From: Amoeboaphelidium protococcarum
Lineage: Eukaryota > Aphelidiomycota > Aphelidea
Assembly: GCA_023515745.1 (NCBI GenBank)
Contig: JALECJ010000257.1
Coordinates: forward strand, 1,366,687 to 1,430,686
Length of the DNA stretch: 64,000 nucleotides
Reading direction: 5' to 3'
Both the position numbers and the translations under genes were made by a program. A model generated the notes under the pieces. That model was not told the origin of the DNA. It was given only the letters and a program-made list of their open reading frames with translations, and searched no databases. Position 1 is the stretch's first letter. The number at the start of each line of letters is the position of its first letter. This document shows positions 13,336-24,053 of the stretch, in pieces.

Positions 13336-14259
13336 TCAGTAAAATGCTATGGCGCGTTCCTTCTAACCAAAGTCTATCCAGATCTGCGCTGTACTAAACA
13401 GAGGTCGGAACATGTCTAGAATCTACTCGGTTTAATGCGCACCTCCTATTTCCAGGACAAGTTTAGGGATTTGCCCGTTATGAATGTCATTTAGGGAATT
13501 ATCCATGTCGACTTTTTAAACTGTCATTGATCTTACTGCGAGATTGGAACCATATTCTGACACTGACTATTTCATCAATTACAGTAAACGACGATAATAA
13601 GACAATCCATCCAGATTGCTCACATTACCAGTAAGAGCGCGTCTATCTTCCCATTATTTAACACTAGACTAAACACCACCATCACGTACGTCCGAGGCGA
13701 CGAAATCATTGTCTGATATGTAAGGTGGATTAGAGACTATCAAATCAAATTATCCGCTGAGATCATCGAGTTATGGCGTGAAGATATCCTGGACACAGTA
13801 CCGCACCCTTTTATCGAGACCAAGATTACGCGCGTTCAAATTAGCAACTTGGACAGAACGTCGTGACACATCAACTCCCTTTACGTGCACTTGAGGTATT
13901 TAATGAGCCAGGTGGAGCGATATACATCCGCTTCCACTGCAGACATCTAAAATATTTAGCTTCGATCTGTTGTGGAGCTTGAAATCCATTTAGATAATGT
14001 TTCTAAGTACTAATGACCATTACTCCGTTTCTGGACGGGGTATTAGGATGTCGGATCGCATAATCAGATCCTATGGCAACTCTCCAAACGGCTGTGATTT
14101 GAGTATATATGCAAGCGGTTTATCCTTGACAAAATGCTGATATTCCGCGAATTTTACGCGCTATGCTACAGTCATGATACTAGAACCACCCTGGTATCGA
14201 TCATGATTAAAGTGCTCTCTGATCCATCGTTTCACTGCTGAGGACTTTGATGAGGACAT
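13336..14259 (-). CDS. HemK/PrmC-type protein N5-glutamine methyltransferase
   Basis: Methylates the glutamine of the GGQ motif in peptide-chain release factors, using S-adenosylmethionine. One exon, 307 residues. It has KPLAYILKSQPFGEL and ILIPRPETEQW near the substrate side. The SAM-binding LDVCSGSGCISLHLA follows, and the catalytic NPPY is in LIVSNPPYISDND. The NPPY context and LIPRPETE favour the release-factor family. Whether it serves mitochondrial (Mtq1) or cytosolic eRF1 termination is not clear. In this organism termination depends on UGA alone, which makes the factor of interest. Confidence 0.92.
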
Positions 14260-14409
14260 GAATCGTAACAGGAGCTAGGTGTCAGATCGTAAAGCAACAC
14301 TATGCGCAAAGAAACAAAAAATGACAATTAATAATAGTAATTAAGACTATAGAGTAAGATTGTAATACTTTTATTCAAGTAGACATGATGACATCTGCTC
14401 AGTCAATGA

Positions 14410-14757
14410 TCACTCTTCCAGAACCTGAGTCTACAATCCTTTGAAAGATGTGACAGGAACAAAGCTGCAGACAACGTACAACTTCTCTTTAGGATTCTCC
14501 TCTTCACTTCTCTTTCTGGACATCTGGACGCGTAATCTCTTAGGCAAGTTCTTAATACCATTTGACCATACAGCCTGATTTAGAGATGTGTCGATACGTA
14601 CATCGGTGGTGCCCATCACTTTAGTGGCAAACTATTTAATCTTCTTGATTGCAGTAGGTGCACGCTTCTTAAACTACTTTCCATAGGTCAGTTTGTGCAG
14701 ATTGACTGTGTAAATGCGCGATACAACGTCCTAAGCAGCGGATCTCTCAGTAGCCAT
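14410..14757 (-). CDS. RPL31: 60S ribosomal protein L31 (eL31)
   Basis: Large-subunit protein near the nascent-chain exit. 115 residues in one exon, normal length. Recognisable segments are [56 protein letters not shown] and [19 protein letters not shown]. Four TAG codons are glutamine (for example in SAAQDVV and KIKQFATKVMG). The start ATG at 14757 gives MATERSAAQ, slightly extended relative to many homologues. Confidence 0.96.
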
Positions 14758-15024
14758 TTTCTATTTATGTTTATACAAACTAATGCAAACTAGGCTAAAG
14801 TACTAAAAGGCAATTAAATTAGAGCAACTACGGACGTTTAGATTTGAAGGAAAGATTAAAATTTTGAACGAGCATCTAAGGTCGGTTAGTTGACGAGCCG
14901 TCCGCCGTTTGATCTCTCTCGCGTTAACTTTGAATTGAGAAGTGTGAGAAGGAAAGACAGAAAAGCGGTGAAAATCTGTCAAATTCTGATCGTATCACAG
15001 AAGGATAGTTGCAAGGATAGAATA

Positions 15025-15648
15025 ATGTCGCCTAATATATTCATAACTGGAAGCGTTGGCACAGGAAAGTCTACGCTTTCTAAAAAGCTGTAAATTTTGT
15101 GTAAATCACAACTGGGCATCGATTATGAAATCCTAAATCTGTCACATATTGCGATTGAAAAGTAGTTCTATGAAGAGTTTGATGAGCAGTTAGACACGTA
15201 CGTAGTTGATGAAGACGCGTTATATGAGTATCTATGTGAGTATATGCAGCAAGAGGATAAATGTTTTATTGTAGATTACCACTCTGCCTCCTCTATTCCT
15301 GAGACTATGATTGATCTTATCGTGATACTCCATTGCAACACTGAAACTCAATACGATCGATTACTTGCGAGGAAATACAGCGAGGTGAAAATTCGATCTA
15401 ATGTGGAAGCAGAGATTATGCAAGTTGTCAAAGAGGAAGTGTATGAATATTTTGGCCGTAAAGCTTGTTAAGGAGAGCGTGATGAGGTTGATGATGATAA
15501 TGTTATCGATATTAGCGACAGTTCTTCATCTTCAGACGCCTCAGAATCGAATAATTGTATAATTGTCGAATTAGATAATAACAACGAAGGCGATCTTTCC
15601 AGCAATCTTGATCGTATTGTATCATGGATTGACTAAAACTTGAATTGA
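15025..15648 (+). CDS. FAP7: Adenylate kinase isoenzyme 6 / FAP7
   Basis: Small nuclear P-loop NTPase that helps mature the 18S rRNA 3' end and has adenylate kinase activity. 207 residues in one exon. The P-loop is ITGSVGTGKSTLSKKL at the N-terminus. Then come HIAIEKQFYEEFDEQLDTYVVDEDALYEYL, CFIVDYHSASSIPETM and VILHCNTETQYDRLLARKYSEVKIRSNVEAEIMQVVKEE, all as in FAP7. An acidic, serine-rich insertion (about residues 150-185) precedes the conserved ending LDRIVSWIDQNLN. Confidence 0.94.
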
Positions 15649-15735
15649 TGAATTTTGTATATACATTACATTAAATTACTCGCCATGATCTTTCTTCTCT
15701 GTTTCTCTCACGCTGATCTTTTCCCAAATATCAAA

Positions 15736-16156
15736 ATGGGTAAAACTAAAAAGTCGTAGTAGAAAGCGAAAAGCAAGTAGACTCTTATAACTGAGCAGTC
15801 ACATGATAGGATGAATTACTTGTCTCAATTGAGCTTATGTGCGGCTGTTGGCACTTCTAATCCGTAAATGTAATCTCTCAGCGCGTTCTATGCATAGTCG
15901 GCGTTTAAAACATCGCTGAGGACTCAATCTAAAGTGTATGATTTAATCCTCATTAATTTGAATTTGAATTTATTTGTAATAATCTATCTGTAGAACAGCA
16001 TCATATAAAAGAATTTATTGCCAGAAATGCAGTTGTACACTGGTACATGGAGTGAACTGTATATCGCGATCTCATCTGCGTGCCAGCGTGAAATATACGC
16101 GCCTATGCAATGAATGCAAATCGAAAGTGTTTCCCTCTTTTAATAAGAAGAGCTGA
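15736..16156 (+). CDS. RNase P protein subunit RPP21/Rpr2-like
   Basis: Zinc-ribbon subunit of nuclear RNase P, which cuts the 5' leader from pre-tRNA. Exons 15736-15935 and 15994-16156 give 120 residues. The basic N-terminus (MGKTKKSQQKAKSKQ) leads into DRMNYLSQLSLCAAV, the helical part. After the splice comes the zinc ribbon YKRIYCQKCSCTLVHGVNC ... TRLCNECKSKVFP, with two CxxC knuckles. The donor GTATGA, two bases after a weaker GTGTAT, is the one that keeps phase. Length and knuckle spacing fit the family. Confidence 0.82.
15936..15993 (+). other. Intron in the RPP21-like gene
   Basis: 58 nt, GTATGATT donor and CTATCTGTAG acceptor. It links SKV to TASYKRIYC in phase. Confidence 0.75.
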
Positions 16157-16440
16157 ATGGCGGAGCCTATTTGCGAATTGCTTTACTGTTTCTTAATGTG
16201 AAGGCTTTTCTATAGCAGACTTATAAATGATGCTGATGATTATTAAGTAATAGAATGTGTAAAATATCAAAATTTGCAACGAAAGTGGGATATTTTTAGA
16301 TCTGTCGCGACCATTTTGTGTTTTTGCTTGCCGACGGCGATTAAGAGATTTTCTCTTTGAAACACAGATACTTTATCTTCAAGCCAACTACTAGGCCAAG
16401 TGTATAAGACTGCCGGATTAATTATTAGAAATTTTGCAGA

Positions 16441-17563
16441 ATGTTCAAGAATGTAATGTTTATTATAAGTTTTATAACATGTCGATAATTCATCTTTGAG
16501 TGTAGTTAGTGCCGGCTTCGTTTTATGGAAAGCTGACTCTCATAATCGTGCTTTTGTAAGCCATTATTGTCATAGTCTTAGAATCTTATGTGGCCTCGGT
16601 CTTTTTGCCTAATCAGAGTCAATTTGAGAATACTCCTGCTGTTGGCATCCCTGTTTATTTAATGATATTTCTCTTCTCCCAAGTGTTCCAGGTTGTCTTG
16701 TGTTTTGATGCTGTTTTGCATTAGAATACTATTCAGATTATTGCGTTTGTCATATTCGATGCACTGGTATTTGCCTACTCTCTCTTTTAATACTTTTAGT
16801 TGAAAGATGCGCTGGCTTTCGCTTCTGTGAGCACTGTGGTCGGAGAGGACAAGTTTAGTGGAGTGCTGATTGCGATCAGTGTTGTTCTTGGTGTGTGTTT
16901 AATTGCATTTGTGTACTTGGCGTTCAAGTTGTACTTGGAGTTTGGCTGGAAGATCTACAAAAAGATCGGAGCTGATCCGCGAATGAAGAAAATGTACAGA
17001 CTTTACCAGATTTTCTTGGCCATTCTGAAACTGGACTTTTTCTTCTTTCTGGCCTTCTCCATTCAGTTTCTGGTGCTTGTGCTGAATCCTAATGATCCTG
17101 AGTACGCGTTGACTATCATTGCTGTGCCGATCATATTCTTTATGCTAATGTTTGCAGTCTATGGTGTAAGTAATACGTTTTGATTCTTATGATATTGAAT
17201 GCTATCATTTAATATATGTCACTTGTGTAGTTGAGATAAGAGAACAGAGTCGTGATGGGTATATTCATCGCTGGGTGTATGTGCGCGTGTGCATACTTTG
17301 TATTTAAACTTGTCAGGATGTATACTCCGAGTCAGGAGTTCAAGTATTTGTACTCTAGAAAGTTTTTGACTTTCTTTGCTCTGCTTAATCTGTTATTTGT
17401 ACTGATAACATTGGTGATCAGTGTTCTATGTCTGCTCAACTTTGACAAGGGATTGAAACAACACATCAGCAATCAGTCTAGAGGGCGTCAGTCTTAATCA
17501 GCTGCATAGGGAGGCTAAGAAATGACACAAACGGGTGGATCTGATGGTAAATAAGTAGTGTGA
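16441..17563 (+). CDS. UPF0658-type Golgi multi-pass membrane protein
   Basis: Member of a family best known from fungi (UPF0658, Golgi membrane, function unknown). Three exons (16441-16452, 16506-17165, 17231-17563) give 334 residues. The first exon encodes only MFKN. Hydrophobic helices include LTLIIVLLQAIIVIVLESYVA and VYLMIFLFSQVFQVVLCFDAVLHQNTIQIIAFVIFDALVFAYSLFQYF, the most family-like stretch. Later helices are in the IAISVVLGVCLIAFVYLAF and IIAVPIIFFMLMFAVYG regions. The tail is glutamine/glycine rich. The end is uncertain: a GTAAAT...TTTTTGTAG segment (17545-17626) could be another intron that would extend the tail. Confidence 0.72.
16453..16505 (+). other. Intron 1 of the UPF0658-type gene
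   Basis: 53 nt, GTAATGTT donor and GAGTGTAG acceptor. It joins MFKN to LVPASFYGK in phase and removes an in-frame TGA. Confidence 0.65.
17166..17230 (+). other. Intron 2 of the UPF0658-type gene
   Basis: 65 nt, GTAAGTAA donor and CACTTGTGTAG acceptor. Joins MFAVYG to LRQENRVV in phase. Confidence 0.85.
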
Positions 17564-17648
17564 AATGGCTGACTTTGCTTAATGAAATGATTTAGATTTT
17601 TGATCTGCTTTCTTCTTTTTGTAGATTTCGGAACTGTTGTTTCACAGG

Positions 17649-18192
17649 ATGGTTTTGATAATTGTGTGGATTTTTGCCGGGATTATATCTCAGGCTTGTG
17701 CCTAAGTCAGTAATACTTTACAAACACATTGTGTATTTCGATTAATTCATATCATTGCATGTAGACTACACTTGCTAATCTGTCAGCAATTTGACATTTT
17801 GCCAGCACATTAATTATAGCTCATATCTCCCTGCGACGGCTAACTTAACGGCGTTGGACTAGACTGCGAATTAATCTTACAGTGCTCTCAAGTTCTCGCT
17901 GTACTAGTTTAAATGCTCAGATTCAGAGTCCTCTTTATTCTATAGCCTATTGAAGACATGCGAGGATTGCACTGCTGCCTATAAGACTTGGATATGTGCA
18001 ATAACGTTTCCTCGGTGCTCAGCTTCCTCAGGTAATAACAGTAGCACACTCTTGAAACCGTGTCAGAATGTTTGTTTCAACGTTGCGCGAAGTTGTCCGT
18101 CTTTCCTCAATTTTGTGTGTCCTACCTATTGGACTATTGACACGGATTACGGCACACCGCCAGACTGCAATGACGCAGGCTTAACTAGTTGA
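17649..18192 (+). CDS. Secreted Mid1/NALF-like cysteine-rich protein
   Basis: Exons 17649-17709 and 17765-18192 give 162 residues. An N-terminal signal peptide (MVLIIVWIFAGIISQACAQ) is followed by a cysteine-rich domain with several NxS/T sites. The pattern YTCQSVSNLTFCQHINYS ... CEDCTAAYKTWICAITFPRC ... PCQNVCFNVARSCPSFLNFVCP matches the C-terminal module of the fungal stretch-activated channel partner Mid1 and animal NALF/FAM155, which is related to frizzled-type domains. Those partners assist Cch1/NALCN channels. Full-length Mid1 is much longer, so this is a minimal version. No channel gene is in the window. Confidence 0.72.
17710..17764 (+). other. Intron in the Mid1-like gene
   Basis: 55 nt, GTAATACT donor and TTGCATGTAG acceptor. 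It joins ACAQV to NYTCQSV right after the signal peptide, in phase. Confidence 0.75.
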
Positions 18193-18477
18193 AGCAATAC
18201 GATGGTGTATTTCTCTGTACGTTAGATCTATGTTTTATTCCTTTTACTTGCCTACTCTACATCTACGTTATACACGCGGAGAAATTTCGTAGCACAGGTG
18301 ACAACGATGTGTATATTTATAGACCATGGCAACGGAATGGGCACCCCTCGTTACCACTTAGTAGCGTAGATGGGTGGTTCACATTGAATTCTATTCATAA
18401 TAATATCTCTGTATTCTCAACTCTTAATTTGACAAAGTGTCTCATTAAGACCAAGTGTTATATTCGCGTAATACAAC

Positions 18478-20445
18478 ATGGGAATCTATCCAGAGGTTGA
18501 CAACACAGATGAGGTCAGCAAAACTGTGCCCGACTCCAAACGTGCTGCATCTGCCGACTCAAAGTACAAAGGGCAACCTGGTCCTCAAGATAATCGCTAA
18601 TGCAGAGACGTATTCTGGCTGATACTGTTCATCTTGTTTTGGTGCGGCATGTTTGTCATTGCTGGGTTGGCAATTCAGCAAGGTAACTTGAATCGCTTGC
18701 GTTATGGTAACGACACTGAAGGCAATCTATGCGGTGTCAATAACGCTGGAGGCAGGGATCACACTAACGCCCCTTACTAGTATGTATTTGATCCAACTAA
18801 TTGGGCTTCATACAGATAGTGCGTGACCCATTGTCCGAATCAAACTTTTACTCCTATCTGTCCGTATGATGTGCCAGTCCCAACTGCTTTCACCAACATC
18901 AACTTGACTGATTTCACTCTGTTAGCACAGTTGTATGCTAATGGTACCTTTGGTAACTGCACGTTCACTTACCGCACTATCATGGTGCTAAATAGGTGTT
19001 TACCTGATGTCAGCGCATTGGTGTCGTTGAGCAACATCACCGGATCTAATGGCACTATAGTTGATCAAGTCACCTCCACAGGCACGGAGATGTTCAGTGA
19101 TGTATACAATTCTTGGAAGATTATTCTGATCTGCTCAGCCATTTCGCTGGTAATGTCTTTCATCTGGATGTTCATGATGCAATACGCTTCCAAGTTTATG
19201 GTTTGGTTCACTGTGATCTTTGTTAATTTTGCTAGCATCGCTTTCACAGCCGTGATCTTTAACTATTGGAATCAAGTTCGCACTCAGAATGGCACGTTGC
19301 TGTCCTATAGCTCGGTCGGTTCCGCTAGTAATAACGAGAAGGTACTACTAGCTATTTCTATTTTAGCGGCGATCCTGACCTTCGTGCTGGTTATACTGAC
19401 TATTACACTGAGATCGAGAATCAACTTGGCCATCGCTGTTATCGGGGAGGCAAGCAAAGCTATCAGGAAGATGCCGTTGATCGTCTTCTTCCCCGTGTTC
19501 AAGTATGTCTTGCTGGCTGGCCTTACTGCATGGATTGTGTACGTTTGGGCTTGCTTGGTAACATCCGGGTCTAAGGTTAGTAGCACGATTGGAAATTAGA
19601 TCAGTAATAGAACTAGTGTCCAATTTACACCTAATGAGGCGTTTAATTACCTGACCATTTACTATGCTCTCGGATACTTTTGGACTTTCAACTTTATCAT
19701 TGCCATTGCTTAGACCACTATTGCTGGTGCTGTTGCCTCCTGGTACTGGTCGCGTGATAAGGCTAACTTGCCTAGCGCTGTGATCACGAGAGCTTTTGCG
19801 CGAACTATGCGCTATCACTTGGGATCTTTGGCATTGGGCAGTTTGATTATCGCCATTATCGAGACGATTCGCGCAATTGTGTTCTACTTCCAATAGCAGT
19901 TGAGAAAGCAGAAGGCATCCAAAGTTGCTCAGTGTTGTCTTGCTTGTGTCCAGTGTTGCTTGGCATGCTTTGAAAGATTTATGAAGTTCATCAATAAGAA
20001 TGCGTACATTGAGATTGCAGTGTATGGATACTCATTCTGTTCCGCTGCCAAGGAGGCATTTGAGCTGTTGGTACGTAATGCTATCCGCGTTATCGTAGTC
20101 GACCGTGTCTCTGACTTTTTGTTCTTTCTTGGTAAGGTGTTAATCACGGCGGTGGTTGCCATCATTGGTAGTAGTCTATTGCAGAATCCAGAGCAGCTTC
20201 CCGATGGCGAGACTCTCAACATTGGTCGCTTCTGGTCTGTGTCTCTGCTGATTATCATCATACTGAGTTATGTGATTGCATCGTCCTTCATGGCGGTGTA
20301 TGAAATGGCAATTGACACTGTGTTCTTGTGTTTCTGTGAAGATTCAGAGAGAAATGATGGCTCTGCTCAAAAGCCTTACTATATGGAAGAGTCTCTGCGC
20401 AAGTTTGTGGACGATGCCAACAAGAAGGCTGCACCAAAGGTATGA
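18478..20445 (+). CDS. Choline transporter-like protein (CTL/SLC44, Pns1 family)
   Basis: Multi-pass plasma-membrane protein, 655 residues, one exon. A polar N-terminus with Asp/Lys precedes a first helix (FWLILFILFWCGMFVIAGLAI). Next is a large cysteine-containing, N-glycosylatable extracellular loop (CVTHCPNQTFTPICPYD, several NxT). About nine more helices follow. The signature region is near the C-terminus: FMKFINKNAYIEIAVYGYSFCSAAKEAFELLVRNAIRVIVVDRVSDFLFFLGKVLI, then VYEMAIDTVFLCFCEDSERNDG. This is the CTL hallmark. It may supply choline to the phospholipid route that also uses the EPT1-like and PEMT genes here. Confidence 0.93.
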
Positions 20446-20535
20446 AATTGAAGCGTAAATGAATGAAAAGTGATCCGGAAGGTTTAATGTGATGTAATAA
20501 AGAAAGTAAAGTAATGATATTCACTTTATATTTTA

Positions 20536-21177
20536 TCACTTGGTCAGCGCGATTATGAGAGATGTGCCATATACCGACAGCATTTTTTAACTTTGATCAG
20601 TAGTCGCCTCCAATCTCTAAGCTGCATCAAGCGCTCGGCGAATAAACAACAAAACTTCTTCATATTCGTCATCGCTATCATTGACACCGACAGATTGGCT
20701 TTATATATTCGCAAACATCGTGTCAGCACTAGCGTATATAGTGCTAGTAGCAAGACGTCGAGTGTACCAGCGAGTATTGAACGAATCGTCACCAGAGATG
20801 TGACAGAGGTGAGTACTAAGATCATGAAGTTGTTGAGATCCAAATACGAAATTACTCGGTCGCGTCAAGATATTCAAAGCATCCCTCCATCGCGGTAATA
20901 TGTCTCTTTGTATCATTATGCGCTAATATATAGCCTATTCCAGATTAAGGTAAAAATTGTCAGACTTTTGCACTGTATTCCATTTCTGATTAAACTTTTC
21001 GTTACATTGCTCCGTGCCAAAACTGATTAGACTCAATTACCCTTTGGGTGCAATTCCAGCGACGATGGAAGGTAGACCATTCATTTTAGCAGCTTCAGCC
21101 AATGCTAAACGCGACCATCCATACTACGGGACTAGTTTAACGGCTTGTGATAGTACGCGATTCCTCAACTCTTACAT
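20536..21177 (-). CDS. COQ9: Ubiquinone biosynthesis protein COQ9
   Basis: Lipid-binding helper of COQ7 in the mitochondrial coenzyme Q complex. 213 residues from the first Met (MQELRNRVLSQAVKLVPQYGWSRLALAEAAKMNGLPSIVAGIAPKG). The mid-part has LEQAIYQRIMIQRDILPRWRDALNILTRPSNFVFGSQQLHDL and HISGDDSFNTRWYTRRLATSTIYASADTMF, closely following the COQ9 C-terminal domain. No targeting peptide is visible. An upstream spliced exon may supply one, since the frame is open 5' but has no Met before TGA. Confidence 0.88.
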
Positions 21178-21484
21178 TTGATATTTAATGTTCACAAAGC
21201 GTACAAATTATGCTTGAATGTGGAAAAAGGAATAAGATATAAATAAGGCGAGATCAAGTCAATAGAAAATATAATAAATCTTGTATCAGTGGTGTATATT
21301 AATATTAACGCCCAATTCCATACAGAAGTGGTAAATCCCAACCACTACAAGGCGCTTATAATCAGTACTTGGGCTTAAGCAGTCTGAAGCAAATGAACAA
21401 GATCAGAACAAAGTTCAGACGCATACCAATTTACCTGATGATTTACAGCAGCCACGAAAGCTACAGAAATTCAAAGGCTCTCAT
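21178..21484. other. Intergenic COQ9 / EST1-SMG gene
   Basis: About 307 bp. It holds a short inverted repeat (GTGGT...ACCAC near 21331-21346). No coding stretch I would defend. Confidence 0.4.
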
Positions 21485-23371
21485 TCAGAATCTGGACCAA
21501 ATTTAAATCTTGTTCTTGCGACACGCCTGAATAATCTTTGGAAGGATAGTCGCCACTGTAATTTGACCATGCTGTTCAGCCGCGTAAAGCATACACTCAA
21601 CAAAGGAACGCGAATAATCATCTAATAGTGCAACATCACCTTTATAAGGGAGCTTTTCATAGGCAGATTATACTTTCACTCCAGATCCTCTTTTAAATTC
21701 CTCAATGATATCAAAAGCCTGTTAAGACAGTTTAGATTAAAATTGAGTCCTCCTCAAATCTTCATAGACTGCGATAGGTACAGTAAGTACAATCTTGCCT
21801 TATTCAATCAACTCGCGAATACGAGGTAAGTCGCCAAACATCTCTTTACTTATCACCACTTGGGTGCACTCCTCTTTCAAATCATCAATCTTGAAATCCT
21901 AGTTCATCTACTGAATCGACGCTTGTAACAGACGCAAAGCTGCTGCAGTGCTCTGCTAATTGATAACTTGCCTCTAGAACTCACTATCAGCGGATGTCTA
22001 CGCGGTTGCAGGCTTCAACTAATAGTTAACAGAAGAACTTGAAACATCTCCTGATAACTTTGTACCAATTTCGGATCCTTGCAGTCGAGATAATGATGCA
22101 GATGCAGTTTCTACAGGCTAAGGCTGAAATGGAGCGGCACTAATGTTCAAGACACTTTTCTACAGAGCATCATTGAACACGGCTATTCTCTAACTCAATA
22201 CTTTTGTCGCTTATTGATACTACTCCATCTGATAAGACAATTATAACTCTAAAAATTCAACGCCATCTAACATCCATAATAACGAAGAATCTTTGCTAAA
22301 ACGAACACTTTTGGAATCGACTTCCAATATAGCACCGCTGAACTAACTTAATTGCCGCTTAAAGTACTCGCGATCGGCCAGAGCCAAAGCTGCAATGTAC
22401 TCCAATACCTTTTCAACAATCATAACGTTATCATTCAACCATGTAAGTATTAGCACTAGCTCTGATTACTCTTCGCTATCCCTGTTCTACGATTTGTTCC
22501 GCTTGATCAAACGCTGAATTGTAGTGATGAGAGTGGTAAAGTTCCAAATCAATTGCCACTTAATCTTACCATGAGCCTCTTGATCATCAGCAGCAGTATC
22601 CGCATTATAAGCGCCAATCTTATCCCAGACAGTTTTCACAGCAAAGGCCAATGCAATTAACAACTCCCAATACTACTCAGAGTTAAGAGATTACTACGGA
22701 ACTCCCAACAGCAGCGACTCGTATGATTGTAATAGCGAATGATCATCATATCCAGTGAACACCAGCGATTGAAACAATAACGCAAACATGTCAACTACAG
22801 AGTTCATATTAGACAGAGCATACTTTTAATATGATTGCAAAAACTTTTATAGATTAGACATCGCGTCAGAAGCTGGTTACTTTTTACTGATGGCAACGCA
22901 TAAATAGAATATAACATCCAATATAGTTGGTCCGTTAACATCTTCAGCTTTAATACTTTTGACACTTTAACCATCTTTATCACTGCGCGATTACTTCAAT
23001 TATAATTACTAATAGTGAGCATTTATGATGGTGAACAGAGTCATCGCCATTCTGGAAAAAGCCAGCGAAAATAATGGATACGTCTTAGCAGCTTTCTAGT
23101 AAAAACTAAATGCATCTTCATTCCTACCAGCATATCTATACACGTCTCCGATATAGTTCAAGACTTGATACACGTCTACACCAGACTACGGATTACTTGC
23201 ACTTTCACAAAGAGCCAGATTTAGATACGCCATCAATTCCCATAGCAGATTCCATCTCTGGCCATCCTTAAGCTGATGCTGTTATGATTAGGCACCCTTT
23301 TTACTAGGATTCAACCTCTTGTAATACTTCATAAACGTCGATTTCACTTGATCACGACCATACTGCGTCAT
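21485..23371 (-). CDS. EST1/SMG5-7 family protein with 14-3-3-like TPR and PIN-like domains
   Basis: One exon, 628 residues. The N-terminal half has the EST1/SMG pattern: WNLLWELMAYLNLALCESA, YQVLNYIGDVYRYAGRNEDAFSFYQKAAKTYPLFSLAFSRMAMTLFTI, and DVIFYLCVAISKKQPASDAMSNLQKF. The C-terminal 130 residues look like a PIN domain (LPRIRELIEQGKIVLTVPIAVYEDLRR, then ALLDDYSRSFVECMLYAAEQHGQITVATI, KIIQACRKNKIQIW). The acidic catalytic set of SMG6 is not obvious, which is more like SMG5. Likely role: nonsense-mediated decay or telomere RNP. Which paralogue cannot be told by eye. Its N-terminus abuts a CA repeat at 23372. Confidence 0.78.
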
Positions 23372-24053
23372 GACACACACACACACACTGCTTTTCTCCA
23401 AAGCACGACTGGCAAAGAAGAATTTTTCGCCTTTCGTTTTCACTCTTTTAAAGTTTTCAAAAAAAGTAAATGACGCTGTAGTTCATCGTCGCGGAATTCG
23501 CAATCCTTGGCTCTGTTGAGAGTTTATACAAATGAAACAAGTTTTCCCGTTGATGCCTCACGCGTTTCTTATTCCTTTACTTTTTGTAAGTAGAAATTCG
23601 TGTGAAATATTTACTTACTAACAGCTATTTTTTGAGCCAGTCCAAAAGTCTTCTTAATGAACGCATCTGTCAACCATCACGGCAGCGATGAAAATGTGAT
23701 GATCGCCCCCGTTTGAACAAATCGTATTCATCGTTTTGGTTCGTCCGTTCATTCGATCGTTGTTGTTCATTCACGACTCAACTCTTATCGCGAAGACTCT
23801 TCAACAGTCAGTCATTCACACATACGCACACGCGGACGCTGTATTCATCGCTTCAGCATCGTCGCCATCTCATACTGGTGATCATTAAAAGGTAAATCTT
23901 GTTCTCTATCCATTCGCTCTCTTATTGCGTACTCATATCAACGTTCCGCTTTTGTGTATATCTTTTGTTGATGAAATGGTAGTTCTATTAAAGTCTGATA
24001 GTAACAACCCACCTTAACAATCACTGCAATAGTAGAGACGCTCGCAAGAAGAT
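23372..24053. other. Upstream region of TPS1
   Basis: About 680 bp. It opens with a short (AC)n run and has CT/TC-rich tracts, TTCG/TCGTT words and a possible 5' UTR donor (AAAGGTAAATC near 23890). The open frames in it look non-coding to me. Confidence 0.4.

Noticed and set aside
16441-20445. Functional operon of UPF0658, Mid1-like and choline-transporter-like genes
   Set aside because: Each has its own start region and introns; same-strand order alone is weak evidence in a eukaryote.
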